From Dehalococcoidia bacterium (GTDB taxonomy: Bacteria > Chloroflexota > Dehalococcoidia > UBA2979), in contig SHYP01000005.1 of the NCBI GenBank assembly GCA_009692725.1, positions 9,126 through 73,125 of the forward strand: a DNA stretch of 64,000 nucleotides, in the 5' to 3' direction. Shown one piece after another: positions 9,074 to 19,214 of this stretch. The position numbers and the translations under genes were made by a program. The notes below the pieces were generated by a model. It was not told the origin of the DNA. It searched no databases and was given only the letters and a program-made list of their open reading frames with translations. Numbering within the stretch: position 1 is the stretch's first letter; the number at the start of each line of letters is the position of its first letter.

Positions 9074-9862
9074 TCAGCTACGCAGCCCGATTAGCGCATC
9101 GAGCCCCTCGACCAGCGCCTCCCGCTGCATCACCTCGCGCACCGCCAGCAGCACCCCCGGCATGAACGACTCGCGGCCGGTCGAGTCGTGGCGCAACGTC
9201 AGTGTCTGCCCGAGTCCGCCGAAGATCACCTCCTGCGAGGCCACGAAGCCCGGCAGCCGCACCGAGTGCAGCCCCACGCCCCCCTCGACGGCACCCCGCG
9301 CCCCCGGCACATGCTCGAGCTCGGACGTCTGGTGCGCGAAGTCGGCGCCACGCACCGCGCGCATCAGCCGCGCGGTCGCGAGCGCCGTCCCAGACGGGCT
9401 GTCCACCTTGCGGTCGTGGTGCAGCTCGATCACCTCGGCCGCGTCGAAGTAGCGCGCAGCGATCTGCGCCAGGTGCATCAGCACTACCGCCCCCAGCGCG
9501 AAGTTCGCCGCTACCACGCCGCCGAGGCGGCGCTCCGCGCAGCCGACGCGCAGCGCATCGACGGCGGTGATCGGCACGCCCGACGTGCCGATCACCGGCC
9601 GCACGCCCGCCGCCAGCGCCGCCTCCGCGAGCCGCGGCGTCCACGCGGCATTCGTGAAGTCGACGACCACGTCCGGGTGCACCGTCGCGAAGAGCGTCGC
9701 AGGGTCCGCGTGGATGCCGTAGACGGCGCCGCCCGTCGCCGGCGCGCCGCCCCCCTGCAGCGGCTCGAGCACACCCACGACCTCCATGTCGTCCTGCGCC
9801 TCGACCGCCGCCACCACCGTGCGACCCATCTGCCCGTAGCCGCTGACCACCACGCGAATCAT
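9074..9862 (-). CDS. dapB: 4-hydroxy-tetrahydrodipicolinate reductase
   Basis: DapB reduces the DapA product. The 262-residue protein begins MIRVVVSGYGQMGRTVVAAV (nucleotide-binding loop), has VDFTNAAWT, VIGTSG, and the substrate/catalytic motif ELHHDRKVDSPSGTA. ATG 9862 has GGGAG 8 nt upstream. In-frame sequence continues far upstream but is antisense-like low-complexity, so it is not part of the gene. The order dapB-asd-dapA gives three consecutive DAP-pathway genes. Confidence 0.96.
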   Translation of the reverse strand: MIRVVVSGYGQMGRTVVAAVEAQDDMEVVGVLEPLQGGGAPATGGAVYGIHADPATLFATVHPDVVVDFTNAAWTPRLAEAALAAGVRPVIGTSGVPITAVDALRVGCAERRLGGVVAANFALGAVVLMHLAQIAARYFDAAEVIELHHDRKVDSPSGTALATARLMRAVRGADFAHQTSELEHVPGARGAVEGGVGLHSVRLPGFVASQEVIFGGLGQTLTLRHDSTGRESFMPGVLLAVREVMQREALVEGLDALIGLRS

Positions 9863-9931
9863 CGCCCACTCCCGCCGCGCTCGCCCGGACGCGGAGCACC
9901 CCTCGACCGCTCCGGAACGCCCCGGGACAGC

Positions 9932-9959
9932 ACTGCGCCCCGGATGTCCGGGGCGCAGT
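9932..9959 (-). terminator. Strong hairpin downstream of pnp
   Basis: ACTGCGCCCCGGA and TCCGGGGCGCAGT form a perfect 13-bp stem 40 nt beyond the pnp stop. No T-run follows on either strand, so it may be a processing or Rho-assisted 3' end rather than a classical intrinsic terminator. Confidence 0.55.
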
Positions 9960-9998
9960 CTACTGCATCGCGATCGCGCTACCGCGGCGCGGCGGCCG

Positions 9999-12617
9999 CT
10001 ACCAGCGGCGCCCACCCTGCGGGCGCGAGGGAGGCGGAGGCGCCGAGCGCTCGCTATCGCCACCGCCGCCACCAGAGGCGCCGCCGCTACCAGCGCCGCC
10101 CCCGGAGTCGCCGCCCGAGCCGCCACCGGCCGGCCGGCCCCGGCCACCGCCGTAGCCGCCGCCGCTGCCAAAGCCACCACCACCACCGCCACTCGAGCTG
10201 CCGCCGCCACCGCCCTGGCCGCCCTGACTACCCTGGCCGCCGTCGGCCGGGCGCCGGCCGTAGCCGCCACCACCACCGCCGCCGCCACCGGGCCCGCGAC
10301 TGCCACCACCGCCACCGCCACGACTGCCACCACCACCGCCCGGCGCGCCACGACCGCGGCCGCCGAAGCCACCGCCGCCCGGCCGCACACCGCCGCTCCC
10401 GCCCGTGCCAGCGGTCACCGAGCGCGGCGCCGTGCCCGGCGCGGGCCGCCGCGGGATCGCGTCCTCATCGAACTCTTCCTCGTCCTGGTCGGGCGGCGGC
10501 GGCGGCCCGTCGGCCTCGCCACCGTCATCGGAGCCGTCGAGCAGCGCTCGCCGCGACAGATTCACGCGGCCCAGGTTGTCGATCTCGATCACCACCACCT
10601 TGACGCGGTCTCCGAGGTTGACCACGTCCTCCACGCGGTTCACGCGCTCGGCGGCCAGCTCCGAGATGTGGACCAGCCCCTCCTTGCCCGGCAGCAGCTC
10701 CACGAACGCGCCGAAGGTCATGATCCGCGTCACCGGACCCTCGTACTGCTCGCCGATCTGCACCTCCCGCGTCAGCCCGCGAATCATCTCGATCGCGCGG
10801 CGCACGCCGTCCGGGTCCACCCCGCCGACGCGGATCGTGCCGTCGTCCTCGACGTCGATCGTCGCGCCCGTCTCCTCCACCATGCCGCGGATAATGCGTC
10901 CGCCTGGCCCGATCACCGCGCCGATCTTCTCGCGGTCGATCTTGATGACCTCCGTCCGCGGCGCGTACGGCGACAACTCGTCGCGCGGCGCCGCGATCGC
11001 CTCGGCCATCGAAGCCAGCACCTGCAGCCGCGCCACCCGCGCCTGCTCCAGCGCCGTCGCGAACAGCCCGGCCGGCAGCCGCTGCAGCTTGATGTCCATC
11101 TGCACCGCGGTGATGCCCTCCGCGGTCCCGGCGACCTTGAAATCCATGTCGCCGTACGCGTCCTCGATGCCGGCGATGTCCGTCAGCACGCGGTAGTTAT
11201 CGCTGCCCTCGTCCGTGATCAGCCCCATCGCGATGCCACCGACCGGCGCGCTGATCGGCACGCCCGCGTCCATCAGCGCCAGCGTCGAGCCGCACACCGA
11301 CGCCATCGAGCTCGACCCGTTCGACATCAGCACGTCGGACACGCAGCGGATCGCGTACGGGAAGTCCTCCGCGCTCGGCAGCACCGGCAGCAGCGCGCGC
11401 TCCGCCAGCAGCCCATGCCCGATCTCCCGCCGCCCGGCGCCGCGCAACGGCCGCGCCTCGCCCACCGAGAACGGCGGGAAGTTGTAGTGATGCATGTACC
11501 GCTTGAACTGCACCGGCGCGATCGAGTCCAGCCGCTGTCGGTCCGCGATCGGCCCCAGCGTCGCCGCCGTCAGCACCTGCGTCTGTCCGCGCCGGAACAG
11601 CCCGGACCCGTGCGTGCGCGGCAGCAGCCCCACCATCGAGCTCAGCTCGCGGATCTCGTCGTGCGCCCGGCCGTCCGGCCGCAGCCCCAGCTCCAGCACC
11701 CGGCGCCGCACGAACGGCTTCGTCACGCTCTCGATGATCGGCATCACGGCGCGCCGGTCGAGCGTCGCGTCGCCGATCTCCGCCAGCACCTCCACCGCGA
11801 GCGTGTCGAGCCCGCGCGACCCCTCCTCCGTGACCGCGTCGAGCATCTGCTGCTCACGCGCACCGAGGATCTCGCGCACCCGCGCGGCCAGCGCCGCGTC
11901 GGGCGCGGCCGGCGGGTCGAACGCCAGCTTCGGACGGTTGATCACCGCGAAGACCTCGCGCTGCAGCGCGTTCAGCTCCGCGATCACGCCCTGTGCGTAC
12001 TCGAGCGCCTCCAGCACGTCCGCCTCGGGCACCCCGGACGCACCCGCCTCCACCATCACGATCGAGTGCTCCGTGCCCGCCACGATCAGGTCGAGGTCGG
12101 ACTCGTCGAGCTCCTCGTACGTCGGGAACGCCTTCCACTGCCCCTCGACGCGCGCCACGCGCACCGACGAGACCGGCCCGGTGAACGGGATCTGCGACAT
12201 CCCCAGCACCAGCGACGCACCCGTCGTACCCAGCACGTCCGCCGGGTTCGAGCGGTCCGAGGACAGCAGCGTGAGCACCACCTGCACCTCGCGGCGGTAG
12301 CCCTTCGGGAACAGCGGCCGGATCGGCCGGTCCGTCATGCGCGCCGCCAGCGTCGCCTCGTTCCCCGGCCGCCCCTCGCGGCGGAAGAACGACCCCGGGA
12401 TCTTGCCGATCGCGTACATCCGCTCCTCGAAGTCCACGGTGAGCGGGAAGAAGTCGATGCCCGGCCGTGGGTCGCCGTCGCAGACCGTGGCCAGCACCAC
12501 GGTCTCGCCGTAGCGGATCGTGCATGAGGCGTCCGCGTTCAGGGCCAGCAGGCCGGTGCCGACCTCAAACGTGAGGCCCTCGATCTCGCGGGTGAACGTG
12601 CGGGGCTGAATGTTCAA
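9999..12617 (-). CDS. pnp: Polyribonucleotide nucleotidyltransferase with long Gly-rich tail
   Basis: PNPase is a 3'-5' phosphorolytic exoribonuclease. Order of domains: RNase PH1 ([27 protein letters not shown]), helical linker, RNase PH2 ([38 protein letters not shown]), KH ([20 protein letters not shown]) and S1 ([20 protein letters not shown]). After S1 come about 180 residues: an acidic patch ([11 protein letters not shown]), then almost pure glycine with interspersed Arg, Ser and Tyr. Normal bacterial PNPase is about 700 residues; this is 872. The TTG at 12617 (LNIQPRTF) is the best start, with AGGAAGG 10-11 nt upstream; a CTG two codons earlier is possible. It follows rpsO as in many bacteria. 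Confidence 0.95.
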   Translation of the reverse strand: MNIQPRTFTREIEGLTFEVGTGLLALNADASCTIRYGETVVLATVCDGDPRPGIDFFPLTVDFEERMYAIGKIPGSFFRREGRPGNEATLAARMTDRPIRPLFPKGYRREVQVVLTLLSSDRSNPADVLGTTGASLVLGMSQIPFTGPVSSVRVARVEGQWKAFPTYEELDESDLDLIVAGTEHSIVMVEAGASGVPEADVLEALEYAQGVIAELNALQREVFAVINRPKLAFDPPAAPDAALAARVREILGAREQQMLDAVTEEGSRGLDTLAVEVLAEIGDATLDRRAVMPIIESVTKPFVRRRVLELGLRPDGRAHDEIRELSSMVGLLPRTHGSGLFRRGQTQVLTAATLGPIADRQRLDSIAPVQFKRYMHHYNFPPFSVGEARPLRGAGRREIGHGLLAERALLPVLPSAEDFPYAIRCVSDVLMSNGSSSMASVCGSTLALMDAGVPISAPVGGIAMGLITDEGSDNYRVLTDIAGIEDAYGDMDFKVAGTAEGITAVQMDIKLQRLPAGLFATALEQARVARLQVLASMAEAIAAPRDELSPYAPRTEVIKIDREKIGAVIGPGGRIIRGMVEETGATIDVEDDGTIRVGGVDPDGVRRAIEMIRGLTREVQIGEQYEGPVTRIMTFGAFVELLPGKEGLVHISELAAERVNRVEDVVNLGDRVKVVVIEIDNLGRVNLSRRALLDGSDDGGEADGPPPPPDQDEEEFDEDAIPRRPAPGTAPRSVTAGTGGSGGVRPGGGGFGGRGRGAPGGGGGSRGGGGGGSRGPGGGGGGGGGYGRRPADGGQGSQGGQGGGGGSSSGGGGGGFGSGGGYGGGRGRPAGGGSGGDSGGGAGSGGASGGGGGDSERSAPPPPSRPQGGRRW

Positions 12618-12675
12618 GGACAGGTAGCCTTCCTCGCCGCGCCCGCAGGCGTGGCGCCGAACCGCAACGCGGCTC

Positions 12676-12705
12676 GATTGCTGGGCGCGTAATTGCTGGG
12701 CGCGT
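12676..12705 (+). repeat. Tandem 15-bp duplication upstream of pnp
   Basis: Two adjacent copies (GATTGCTGGGCGCGT, AATTGCTGGGCGCGT) differ only at the first base. They lie 59-88 nt upstream of the pnp start, in the pnp leader. Confidence 0.75.
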
Positions 12706-12814
12706 GATGGCGGTAGCTGCGGTGAGGCGCACACGCAGCGGCGCTGGTCGGCGCAAGCTCTGGTTCAACGAACGGACGATCGGTCAGACGTCAGTCCTGA
12801 CGGTCACCGCCCCA

Positions 12815-12836
12815 GGCAGCCCTCGCAGGTGCTGCC
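12815..12836 (-). other. rpsO-pnp intercistronic hairpin
   Basis: GGCAGC/GCTGCC arms, with more imperfect pairing outside, lie about 30 nt after the rpsO stop. In other bacteria this gap holds an rpsO terminator or RNase III site. That role here is inference; only the inverted repeat is seen. Confidence 0.35.
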
Positions 12837-12866
12837 CCGGCGGGCGCCTCGCGGTATGGCCCGCGG

Positions 12867-13133
12867 TTAGCGGCGAAGCCCGAGCCGCGTGAGCAGGGAG
12901 TGGTACCGATCCACGTCGGTGCGGCTCAGGTACCGCAACTGCCGCCGGCGCTGCCCCACCAGCATCAGCAGCCCCCGACGCGTGTCGAAGTCATGCCGAT
13001 GCTGCCGCAGGTGGTCGGTGAGGCTCCGGATGCGATCGGTGAGCAGCGCGACCTGTACCTCGGGCGAACCAGTGTCGCCCGGGAACCGCTCGAACTCGCC
13101 GATGATTTCGCTCTTGCGCTCTGTCGTCTGCAT
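12867..13133 (-). CDS. rpsO: 30S ribosomal protein S15
   Basis: S15 binds 16S rRNA in the platform of the small subunit. The 88-residue protein is the normal length. It has [38 protein letters not shown] and [19 protein letters not shown], all diagnostic. ATG 13133 starts [17 protein letters not shown]. The upstream sequence has only a weak GAGA-like ribosome site, compatible with the translational autoregulation known for rpsO elsewhere. The 286 nt upstream to the next gene hold no other gene I can support. Confidence 0.97.
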   Translation of the reverse strand: MQTTERKSEIIGEFERFPGDTGSPEVQVALLTDRIRSLTDHLRQHRHDFDTRRGLLMLVGQRRRQLRYLSRTDVDRYHSLLTRLGLRR

Positions 13134-13419
13134 CCGTGTCTCAGCCGGCCCGACCAGCGGCGCGTGCGCCGTGGCCGTGCTGCCGGGTCCTATGCGGGCC
13201 ACGCCCGCTCGCCGTCCCTGGGGATCACTCCTGAGAACGCCAACGTTGAACCAGTGCTGCTCAATCTCCCACACACTCGGGAGAGCCAGCTGCGCGCATC
13301 CGCGCCACACCTGACCCCGCGCTCTCGTCGCTGTGCTTCGCCGCGATCCCGATGAGCGTGCGTCGTACGCTAGCACAGCACCCCGCCCCCGGCAATCGCG
13401 CCCGGACCGCGAACCACGC

Positions 13420-14253
13420 TCACTCTTCGACGGCCACGCCCCCCCACGCCGCCAGCCGCCGCCGCAACAGCGGGTACCCCGTCGCCTGCAGCCACAGCGC
13501 GACTACCAGCGCGACCACGCACACCGCCACCCCCACGACGCCATCGATGACGAAGTGGTTGCCCGTGGCCACCACCGCCACCGACTGCGCCACGAGCACC
13601 AGCAGCGATCCGCCCCGCGCCGCCGCGCTCCCCGTCGCGCGGAACACAGCGACCACCAGCAGCAACGCCCAGCCCACGTGCAGCGAGGGCAGCGCCGCGT
13701 ACGGGTTCACGAACGGCTGCATCGACTGCGCCTGGTACGACAGCTGTGCGAACTGCTGCAGCGTGTCGACGATGCCCAGCTCAGGCACCAGCCGCGGGGG
13801 CGCCACCGGGATCAGCGCGTACATCACCAGCGCCATGCCCCCGGAGATCAGGCACGCGTCGCGCAGGAACGTGTAGCAGCCCCGCCGTGTGACGAACATC
13901 ACCACGCCCACGCCGACGATCAGCGGGAAGTCGCACCAGAAGTAGACGAAGTTCGCCGTGCGCCACAAGAGCTCGTTGCCCAGCGCCCAGCGCTGCACGT
14001 CTCCCACGACGAAGATCCCCAGTGCCTGCTCCAGGTCGACGATCGCCCGCGCGTTCGCCAGCGCCTCGTCCGCGCGATCGACGACCGCCCCGCGCACGAG
14101 GAAATAGAGCAGGAACGCGAACGCGGCGAGCGCGAACTCGGACAGGTCCCACCACGATCCCCCGCGGCGCTGCGGGTCAGTGGCGGCCACCACCCACGCC
14201 GCCACCGCGCGCGAGCGCCGCGGGGGTACTGTCCTGGAGGTCGCCTGGCGCAT
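13420..14253 (-). CDS. PAP2/Aur1-like membrane phosphatase or phosphotransferase
   Basis: A 277-residue multi-pass membrane protein. Hydrophobic segments include [43 protein letters not shown] and [17 protein letters not shown]. The PAP2 catalytic signature is present as [26 protein letters not shown] and [11 protein letters not shown] (PSLH and H...D). This spacing resembles the inositolphosphotransferase (Aur1/PAP2_3) group acting on lipid head groups. ATG 14253 has no Shine-Dalgarno but has TACACT ending 9 nt upstream, suggesting a leaderless mRNA. It is divergent from pepA. Confidence 0.8.
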   Translation of the reverse strand: MRQATSRTVPPRRSRAVAAWVVAATDPQRRGGSWWDLSEFALAAFAFLLYFLVRGAVVDRADEALANARAIVDLEQALGIFVVGDVQRWALGNELLWRTANFVYFWCDFPLIVGVGVVMFVTRRGCYTFLRDACLISGGMALVMYALIPVAPPRLVPELGIVDTLQQFAQLSYQAQSMQPFVNPYAALPSLHVGWALLLVVAVFRATGSAAARGGSLLVLVAQSVAVVATGNHFVIDGVVGVAVCVVALVVALWLQATGYPLLRRRLAAWGGVAVEE

Positions 14254-14389
14254 AGGTCGATCAGTGTAGCCTGCACCCCGTGCACTGCAGCCGGCGCGGC
14301 GTTGCCGCGCTCCGCGCGCCGGGCCTATGCTCGCGCTCGCCGCGACAGCGCTACCCGGAGCGCGCCGGTGACAGGAACGGAGCGCCGCG

Positions 14390-15898
14390 ATGGACCCGAT
14401 CGACGTGCAAACCGCCGGCGGCGGCATCGCCCAACAGCTGGCGGACTGCCTCGTCGTCGAGCTCGCCGAGGACGCGCGCCGGCTCACCGGCGCCGCGGCG
14501 CAGGTCGACACCGCATTGCGCGGCGCCATCGCCGCCATGCTGCGCGACGGCCTGATCACCGGCCGCGCCGGCGAGGTGGTGTCGGTGCCCACGGGGGGGC
14601 GAGTACCGGCGAAACGCGTCGTCGTGCACGGCACCGGCAAGGACGCCCGCACCATCGACCAGCTCCGCCGCCAGGCGGGCAACCTCGCGCGCGCACTCCG
14701 CGGCCTGAACGCCGGTCGCGTCGCGCTGAGCACCGAGGCCGCAACCGACCGCCTCGACCCCGAGGACGCGGCGCGCGCATTGACCGAAGGCTTCGCGCTG
14801 GGCCTCTACCGCTTCGACCGCCATCACACCCGAGCCGAGGACCGCCCGCGCGGCGCCGTCAGCGCGCTCACGCTCGTGGAGCCCGCACCGCGCAAGCTCG
14901 CCGCCGTGCGTCGCGGCGTCAAGGTCGGCCGCGTGCTCGCCGAAGCCACCAACCTCACGCGCGACCTCGCGAACGAGCCCGCGAACCTGATGACCCCCAC
15001 GATCGTCGCCGAACGCGCCCAGGCCGTCGCCGCCGCCGGCGGCCTCGAATGCACCATCATCGAGCGCGCCGAGGCCGAGCGTCTCGGCATGGGCTCGTAC
15101 CTCTCCGTGGCGAACGGCTCCTCGCAGCCCCCGAAGTTCATCGTGCTGCGCTACCGCGGCGCCGGCCGCACCCGCCCGCTCGGCCTCATCGGCAAGGGCA
15201 TCACCTTCGACACCGGCGGCATCTCGCTCAAGCCGGGCGCCGGCATGGAGCGCATGAAGGGCGACATGACCGGCGCCGCCGCGGTCATCGGCGCGATGCA
15301 GGCAATCGCCGCGCTCGCCCCGGCCGTGAACGTGCTCGCCGTCGCCCCCTGCACCGAGAACATGCCCAGCGGCAGCGCCACCAAGCCCGGCGACGTCGTC
15401 TACGCTATGGACGGCCAGTCCATCGAGGTCCTGAACACCGACGCCGAGGGCCGCCTCGTGCTCGCCGACGGCCTCGCCTACGCCCGCCGCCAGGGCTGCA
15501 CCGCGCTCGTCGACGTCGCCACGCTCACCGGCGCCATGTCCATCGCGCTCGGCAACGTGCGCATCGGCACCTTCGCGAACAACGACCGCCTCTACCAGGA
15601 CCTCGAGCGCGCCGCCGCCGCCTGCGGCGAGCGCCTCTGGCGCATGCCGCTCGACCCAGAGTACGGCGAGCTCATCAAGTCGGACGTCGCCGACATCAAG
15701 AACACCGCCGGCCCCGCCGCCGGCTCCATCACCGCCGCCAAGTTCCTGGAGCGCTTCGCCGGCGACACCCCGTGGGCGCACCTCGACATCGCCGGCGTCA
15801 TGGATTCGACCAGCGACACGGGCGTGCTCGTGAAGGGCAACTCCGGCTCCCCTGTGCGCACGCTCGTGCACCTCGCGCTCGCCCGCGCCCGCGCGTAA
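14390..15898 (+). CDS. pepA: Leucyl (cytosol) aminopeptidase, M17
   Basis: A dinuclear-metal aminopeptidase that removes N-terminal residues in the cytosol. The 502-residue protein has an N-terminal macro-like domain and a C-terminal catalytic domain. Catalytic motifs are GKGITFDTGGISLKPG (metal Lys/Asp), MKGDMTGAAAV and NTDAEGRLVLAD near residues 348-359. ATG 14390 has a GGAG about 7 nt upstream. Length and motifs are complete and no frame problem is seen. Confidence 0.95.
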   Translation: MDPIDVQTAGGGIAQQLADCLVVELAEDARRLTGAAAQVDTALRGAIAAMLRDGLITGRAGEVVSVPTGGRVPAKRVVVHGTGKDARTIDQLRRQAGNLARALRGLNAGRVALSTEAATDRLDPEDAARALTEGFALGLYRFDRHHTRAEDRPRGAVSALTLVEPAPRKLAAVRRGVKVGRVLAEATNLTRDLANEPANLMTPTIVAERAQAVAAAGGLECTIIERAEAERLGMGSYLSVANGSSQPPKFIVLRYRGAGRTRPLGLIGKGITFDTGGISLKPGAGMERMKGDMTGAAAVIGAMQAIAALAPAVNVLAVAPCTENMPSGSATKPGDVVYAMDGQSIEVLNTDAEGRLVLADGLAYARRQGCTALVDVATLTGAMSIALGNVRIGTFANNDRLYQDLERAAAACGERLWRMPLDPEYGELIKSDVADIKNTAGPAAGSITAAKFLERFAGDTPWAHLDIAGVMDSTSDTGVLVKGNSGSPVRTLVHLALARARA

Positions 15899-15911
15899 CG
15901 CATCGCGAACC

Positions 15912-16253
15912 CTAGGAATTCATCCTCTTCTTGGTAGCGCGGGGCGGGCGGAACCGCGCGCTCCAGCGTGATCCTGACACGCTCCGCGCTCGCGGCCTCG
16001 ACACGGAACCAGATGAGGGACTCGGCGACGCCGAGGTAGCCCGGCTCAGTACCAAGCGCTCCCTGAGGCCCGCTGCCGATCAGCAAGCTCCGCCATTCGC
16101 GCTGCAGGCGCCACTCGATCGCGTCACGCACGAAGTAGAAGCGTTGCGTCGGGTCCGGAACGAACTCCGCAAGTGAGGCATCGAACCCCGGCCGAAACCG
16201 ATCTCGGGCTGGTCGGGTTCGTGCTCACACCGATTCGGGGGCTCGCGCGTCAC
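15912..16253 (-). pseudogene. Uncharacterised protein remnant next to Panacea gene
   Basis: A GTG at 16253 opens a frame (MTREPPNRCEHEPDQPEIGF) that fails within 30 codons. A protein-like frame continues in another phase (FVPDPTQRFYFVRDAIEWRL ... SLIWFRVEAASAERVRITLE) up to about 15925. Restoring one G in the run at plus-strand 16186-16189 would join them. A stop at 15912-15914 lies back in the first frame, so a second shift may exist. It starts 10 nt after the Panacea stop and was probably its operon partner. No family recognised. Confidence 0.45.
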
Positions 16254-16262
16254 CGAACCGCT

Positions 16263-16761
16263 CTACACGAGCTCGCGTGGCAACGGCCGGCGGTCAGAGA
16301 GATACACCGTCTCGTACGGAATCGGCTCGCGATTGCGCGCGATTTGCCAGCCGACCTCGAGGTGCGACAGCGCGGAGACCTGCGCGGCGTTCAGATATCG
16401 CAACTCATCGAGTACCCCTCGGACGATCTCGATCTCAGACCCGGTGAATAGCCCCGGGTCCGCGCGCCGCAGAGCGCGGACGCGTCGCTGCTTCAGGTGA
16501 AAGTACGCGCGCTCCTCCACCGCCACGTCGCCCGCATCCTCCAGCTCGCGCAGCGTAGCGAGCACCTCGCGAGGCGCCGGCCCGTAGTCGAGCCGCTGGT
16601 AGGTGGCGCCCGTGATCGGTGCCCCGAACAGGCCGAACGCGTGGAAGTCCGAGAAGTACAGCTCCTTGTTCAGCTTCGTCATGCCGAACCGCGGGTCGTC
16701 TTCCGACTCCTGCGCGATGAACAGGACGCAGCTTACGTCGGTCGAGCTGGAAATCAGCCAT
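16263..16761 (-). pseudogene. Panacea (DUF4065) domain protein, frame broken near start
   Basis: The body FGMTKLNKELYFSDFHAFGL, GATYQRLDYGPAPREVLATL and ALSHLEVGWQIARNREPIPY is typical of Panacea/SocA-like domains, which often act as antitoxin or proteolysis-linked modules. ATG 16761 has an excellent GGAGG 8 nt upstream and reads MADFQLDRRKL, then leaves frame. The homologous LFIAQESEDDPRFG lies in the next frame, so one extra base near 16726-16734 breaks the gene. Internal ATG 16682 could still give a truncated 139-residue product. The partner reading frame downstream is also broken. Confidence 0.65.
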
Positions 16762-16823
16762 CGCTCTCGCCTCCGTTACCGGCAGCGTAACACCAATAGA
16801 ACGCCTGCTCTACAGCCCGCCCC

Positions 16824-18026
16824 CTAGCCCCGCACCCGCAGCAATGGCACGACGCGGTCGAGCAGCCGCTGCCCCACCTCGTACTTCGAGAGCAGCGGCA
16901 GCTCGTCGCTGCCCCCGTACGCGTCGAGGATCGTCACGCGGTTCGTGTCGACGCCGAACCCGGCGTCGGGCGCGGTCACGTCGTTCGCCACCATCAGCTG
17001 CGCGCCTTTGGCGACGAGCTTCTTGCGGGCGTTCGCCAGCAGGTCGTCCGTCTCCGCCGCGAACGCGACCTTCACGAAGTCCCCGCTCACGCTCGCCACG
17101 ATGTCGGGGTTCTGCACCAGCTCCACGCTGCGCGCGTCCACCCCGGCCCGCTTGATTTTGCGCGCCGCCACCTCGGCCGGCCGATAATCCGCCACCGCCG
17201 CCGCCATGATCAGCGCATCCGCTTGCGCGCATTCCGCCTGCACCGCGCCAAGCATGTCCCGCGCAGACTCCACCGCCACCATCCGCACGCCACCCGGCGC
17301 CGGCAGCGCCGACGACGAGATCAGCACTACCGAAGCGCCCCGATCACGCGCAGCTTCCGCGATTGCGTAGCCCATCTTTCCGCTCGAATGATTGCCCACA
17401 AAACGCACCGGATCGATCGCCTCTCGCGTGCCGCCCGCACTCACCACGATCACGCGCCCCGCGAGGTCGCCGTGCTCGCGTCCCAGCCGCGCCTTCACCA
17501 GATCGACGATCGCCGCAGGCTCGATCATGCGGCCCGCGCCCACGCGCCCTGACGCGAGCCGCCCGCTCGCCGGTCCCAGGAACTGCACGCCGCGCTCCGC
17601 AAGCAACGCGCGGTTCGCCTGCGTCGCCGCGTGCGCCCACATCTGGCTGTCCATCGCCGGCGCCACCAGCACCGGCGCCTGCGTCGCCAGCGCCGTCAGC
17701 GATACCGCGTCGTCCGCGAGCCCGTGCGCGAGCCGTGCCAGCGTCGAAGCGCTCGCCGGCGCGATCAGCAGCAGCTCCGCGCGCCGCGCCAGCTCGACGT
17801 GCGCCTCTCCCTCCGCGCCGTCGCGAAACATGTCGACGTACGGCGCGCGCCCGGTCAGCGCGCGGAACGTCAGCGGCGTGATGAACTCCGTCGCCGCACG
17901 CGTCAGCGCCACCTCCACCCGCGCGCCCGCCTGCACCAGCCGGCTCGCGATCTCCGCCGCCTTGTACGAAGCGATCGACCCGCTGACGCCCAACACCACC
18001 GTCCGACCGTCCAGCGGCCCGCTCAT
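16824..18026 (-). CDS. coaBC: Bifunctional phosphopantothenoylcysteine decarboxylase / synthetase
   Basis: CoaBC joins cysteine to phosphopantothenate and decarboxylates the product in CoA synthesis. The N-terminal flavin domain (CoaC) has GVSGSIASYKAAEIASRLVQ, LLLIAPASASTLARLAHG and VAPAMDSQMW. The CoaB domain has VVSAGGTREAIDPVRFVGNH, SSGKMGYAIA and LMVANDV. The 400-residue length is normal. ATG 18026 has GGGAGG 6-7 nt upstream and overlaps the coaX stop as ATGA, so the two are translationally coupled. Confidence 0.96.
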   Translation of the reverse strand: MSGPLDGRTVVLGVSGSIASYKAAEIASRLVQAGARVEVALTRAATEFITPLTFRALTGRAPYVDMFRDGAEGEAHVELARRAELLLIAPASASTLARLAHGLADDAVSLTALATQAPVLVAPAMDSQMWAHAATQANRALLAERGVQFLGPASGRLASGRVGAGRMIEPAAIVDLVKARLGREHGDLAGRVIVVSAGGTREAIDPVRFVGNHSSGKMGYAIAEAARDRGASVVLISSSALPAPGGVRMVAVESARDMLGAVQAECAQADALIMAAAVADYRPAEVAARKIKRAGVDARSVELVQNPDIVASVSGDFVKVAFAAETDDLLANARKKLVAKGAQLMVANDVTAPDAGFGVDTNRVTILDAYGGSDELPLLSKYEVGQRLLDRVVPLLRVRG

Positions 18027-18802
18027 CGATTCACCTCCCACACCCGCCGCAGCCCCTCGAGGTTCAGCTGCTCCTCCACAGCGTCGAAGCAATCGACCTC
18101 CACCGCCAGGATCGACGCGTAGCCACCCGTGGCGATCACCGTCGCATCCTCGCCGATCTCCGCTTTGAAGCGCCGTACCATACCCTGCACCATCTCCACG
18201 TACCCGTAGAAGATGCCGGACTGCATCGCGTGCACCGTGTTGTGACCGATCACCCCGTCCGGACGCTCGATGCTCACGCGCCGCAACATCGCCGCGCGCG
18301 CGAACAACGCCTGCGACGCAATGCCGATGCCCGGCGCGATCGCGCCACCCAGATAGTCCCCCTCGCGTGACACGATGTCGAACACCAGCGCCGTGCCGAT
18401 GTCCACCACGATGATCGGCGGCGGGTACTTCGCCAGCGCCGCCACGGCGTGCAGGATGCGGTCCGCGCCCACCTCGCGCGGATTGTCGACGCGCACGCGC
18501 ACGCCCGTGCGCACACCCGTCCCCACGACGAGCGGCTCGACGTGAAAGTACATGCGCGCGACCTCGACGAACGTCGGCACGAGCGCCGGCACCGTTGATG
18601 ACAACGCGACCGCGGTGATCGCCAGCGGATCGATCTCCCGCGAGCGCAGCAGCGACAGCAGCAACATCGCGTACTCGTCCGGCAGGTTCTCCTGGTCGGT
18701 CGCGATGCGCAGCGTCGCGACCAGCACCTCACCGTCGTACACGCCGGCGGCGATGCTCGTGTTCCCGATGTCGATCGCCAACAGCAACGCGCGCGCGGGC
18801 AT
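18023..18802 (-). CDS. coaX: Type III pantothenate kinase
   Basis: CoaX phosphorylates pantothenate, the first step of CoA synthesis, immediately upstream of coaBC with an ATGA overlap. The 259-residue protein begins LLLAIDIGNTSIAAGVYDG (ASKHA phosphate loop) and has NPREVGADRILHAVAA, IIVVDIGTALVFDIV and GGAIAPGIGIASQALF. ATG 18802 is chosen; an in-frame ATG at 18835 would add 11 residues without a better ribosome site. A TATACT box about 80 nt upstream on this strand could be its promoter. Confidence 0.94.
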   Translation of the reverse strand: MPARALLLAIDIGNTSIAAGVYDGEVLVATLRIATDQENLPDEYAMLLLSLLRSREIDPLAITAVALSSTVPALVPTFVEVARMYFHVEPLVVGTGVRTGVRVRVDNPREVGADRILHAVAALAKYPPPIIVVDIGTALVFDIVSREGDYLGGAIAPGIGIASQALFARAAMLRRVSIERPDGVIGHNTVHAMQSGIFYGYVEMVQGMVRRFKAEIGEDATVIATGGYASILAVEVDCFDAVEEQLNLEGLRRVWEVNR

Positions 18803-18835
18803 GAGTCCTGTTTCCGTGTCTCTTCCGTGTACCAT

Positions 18836-19214
18836 CGCGTACAGTTACACTGCGCAGCGCGGCGTCACAGGCGCGCCGAGTATAACGCGGCGGCGTGATC
18901 CGCCCGCCGAACGTTACAACTCGAGGAACATCGCAACAGACTCCACATAAGCTCCTTGATCCGCCCGAACCACCACTGCTATGTTCCGGCTTGGTCGTTC
19001 GTCAGCTGGCAGCAGCGGGGGCAGCGGCAGTCTGACGGACGGGGAGCAAGGAAGCATTACACCCACTGGGCGCCTCTCTTCGGCGTCCGCGGCAAGCGTC
19101 TCGGTCGGGCCACCTACCCACTGATTGTGCACCACTGTTGAATTCGTCACTTCAGCAGCGGCGCACGGTCGTGTCGGCGTCCCCGAACGCACTTCCCGCT
19201 GGAGGGGCACCCGT
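18836..19214. other. Divergent intergenic region coaX / dnaA
   Basis: About 380 nt between divergently transcribed coaX and dnaA hold no gene I can support. It contains a dnaA-facing promoter candidate at 18956-18985, a TATACT on the minus strand near 18884, and several short AT-rich patches. It marks the switch from mostly minus-strand to more plus-strand genes, as expected next to an origin. Confidence 0.5.
18956..18985 (+). promoter_or_regulatory. Candidate dnaA promoter
   Basis: TTGATC and TATGTT (each 4 of 6 matches to sigma-70 consensus) are separated by 18 nt, about 230 nt upstream of the dnaA TTG. Weak evidence from sequence pattern alone. Confidence 0.3.

Noticed and set aside
10010..10400. 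Repetitive tract that looks like a repeat array or CRISPR
   Set aside because: It is the Gly-rich codon tail of pnp; no regular spacers and the frame is open.
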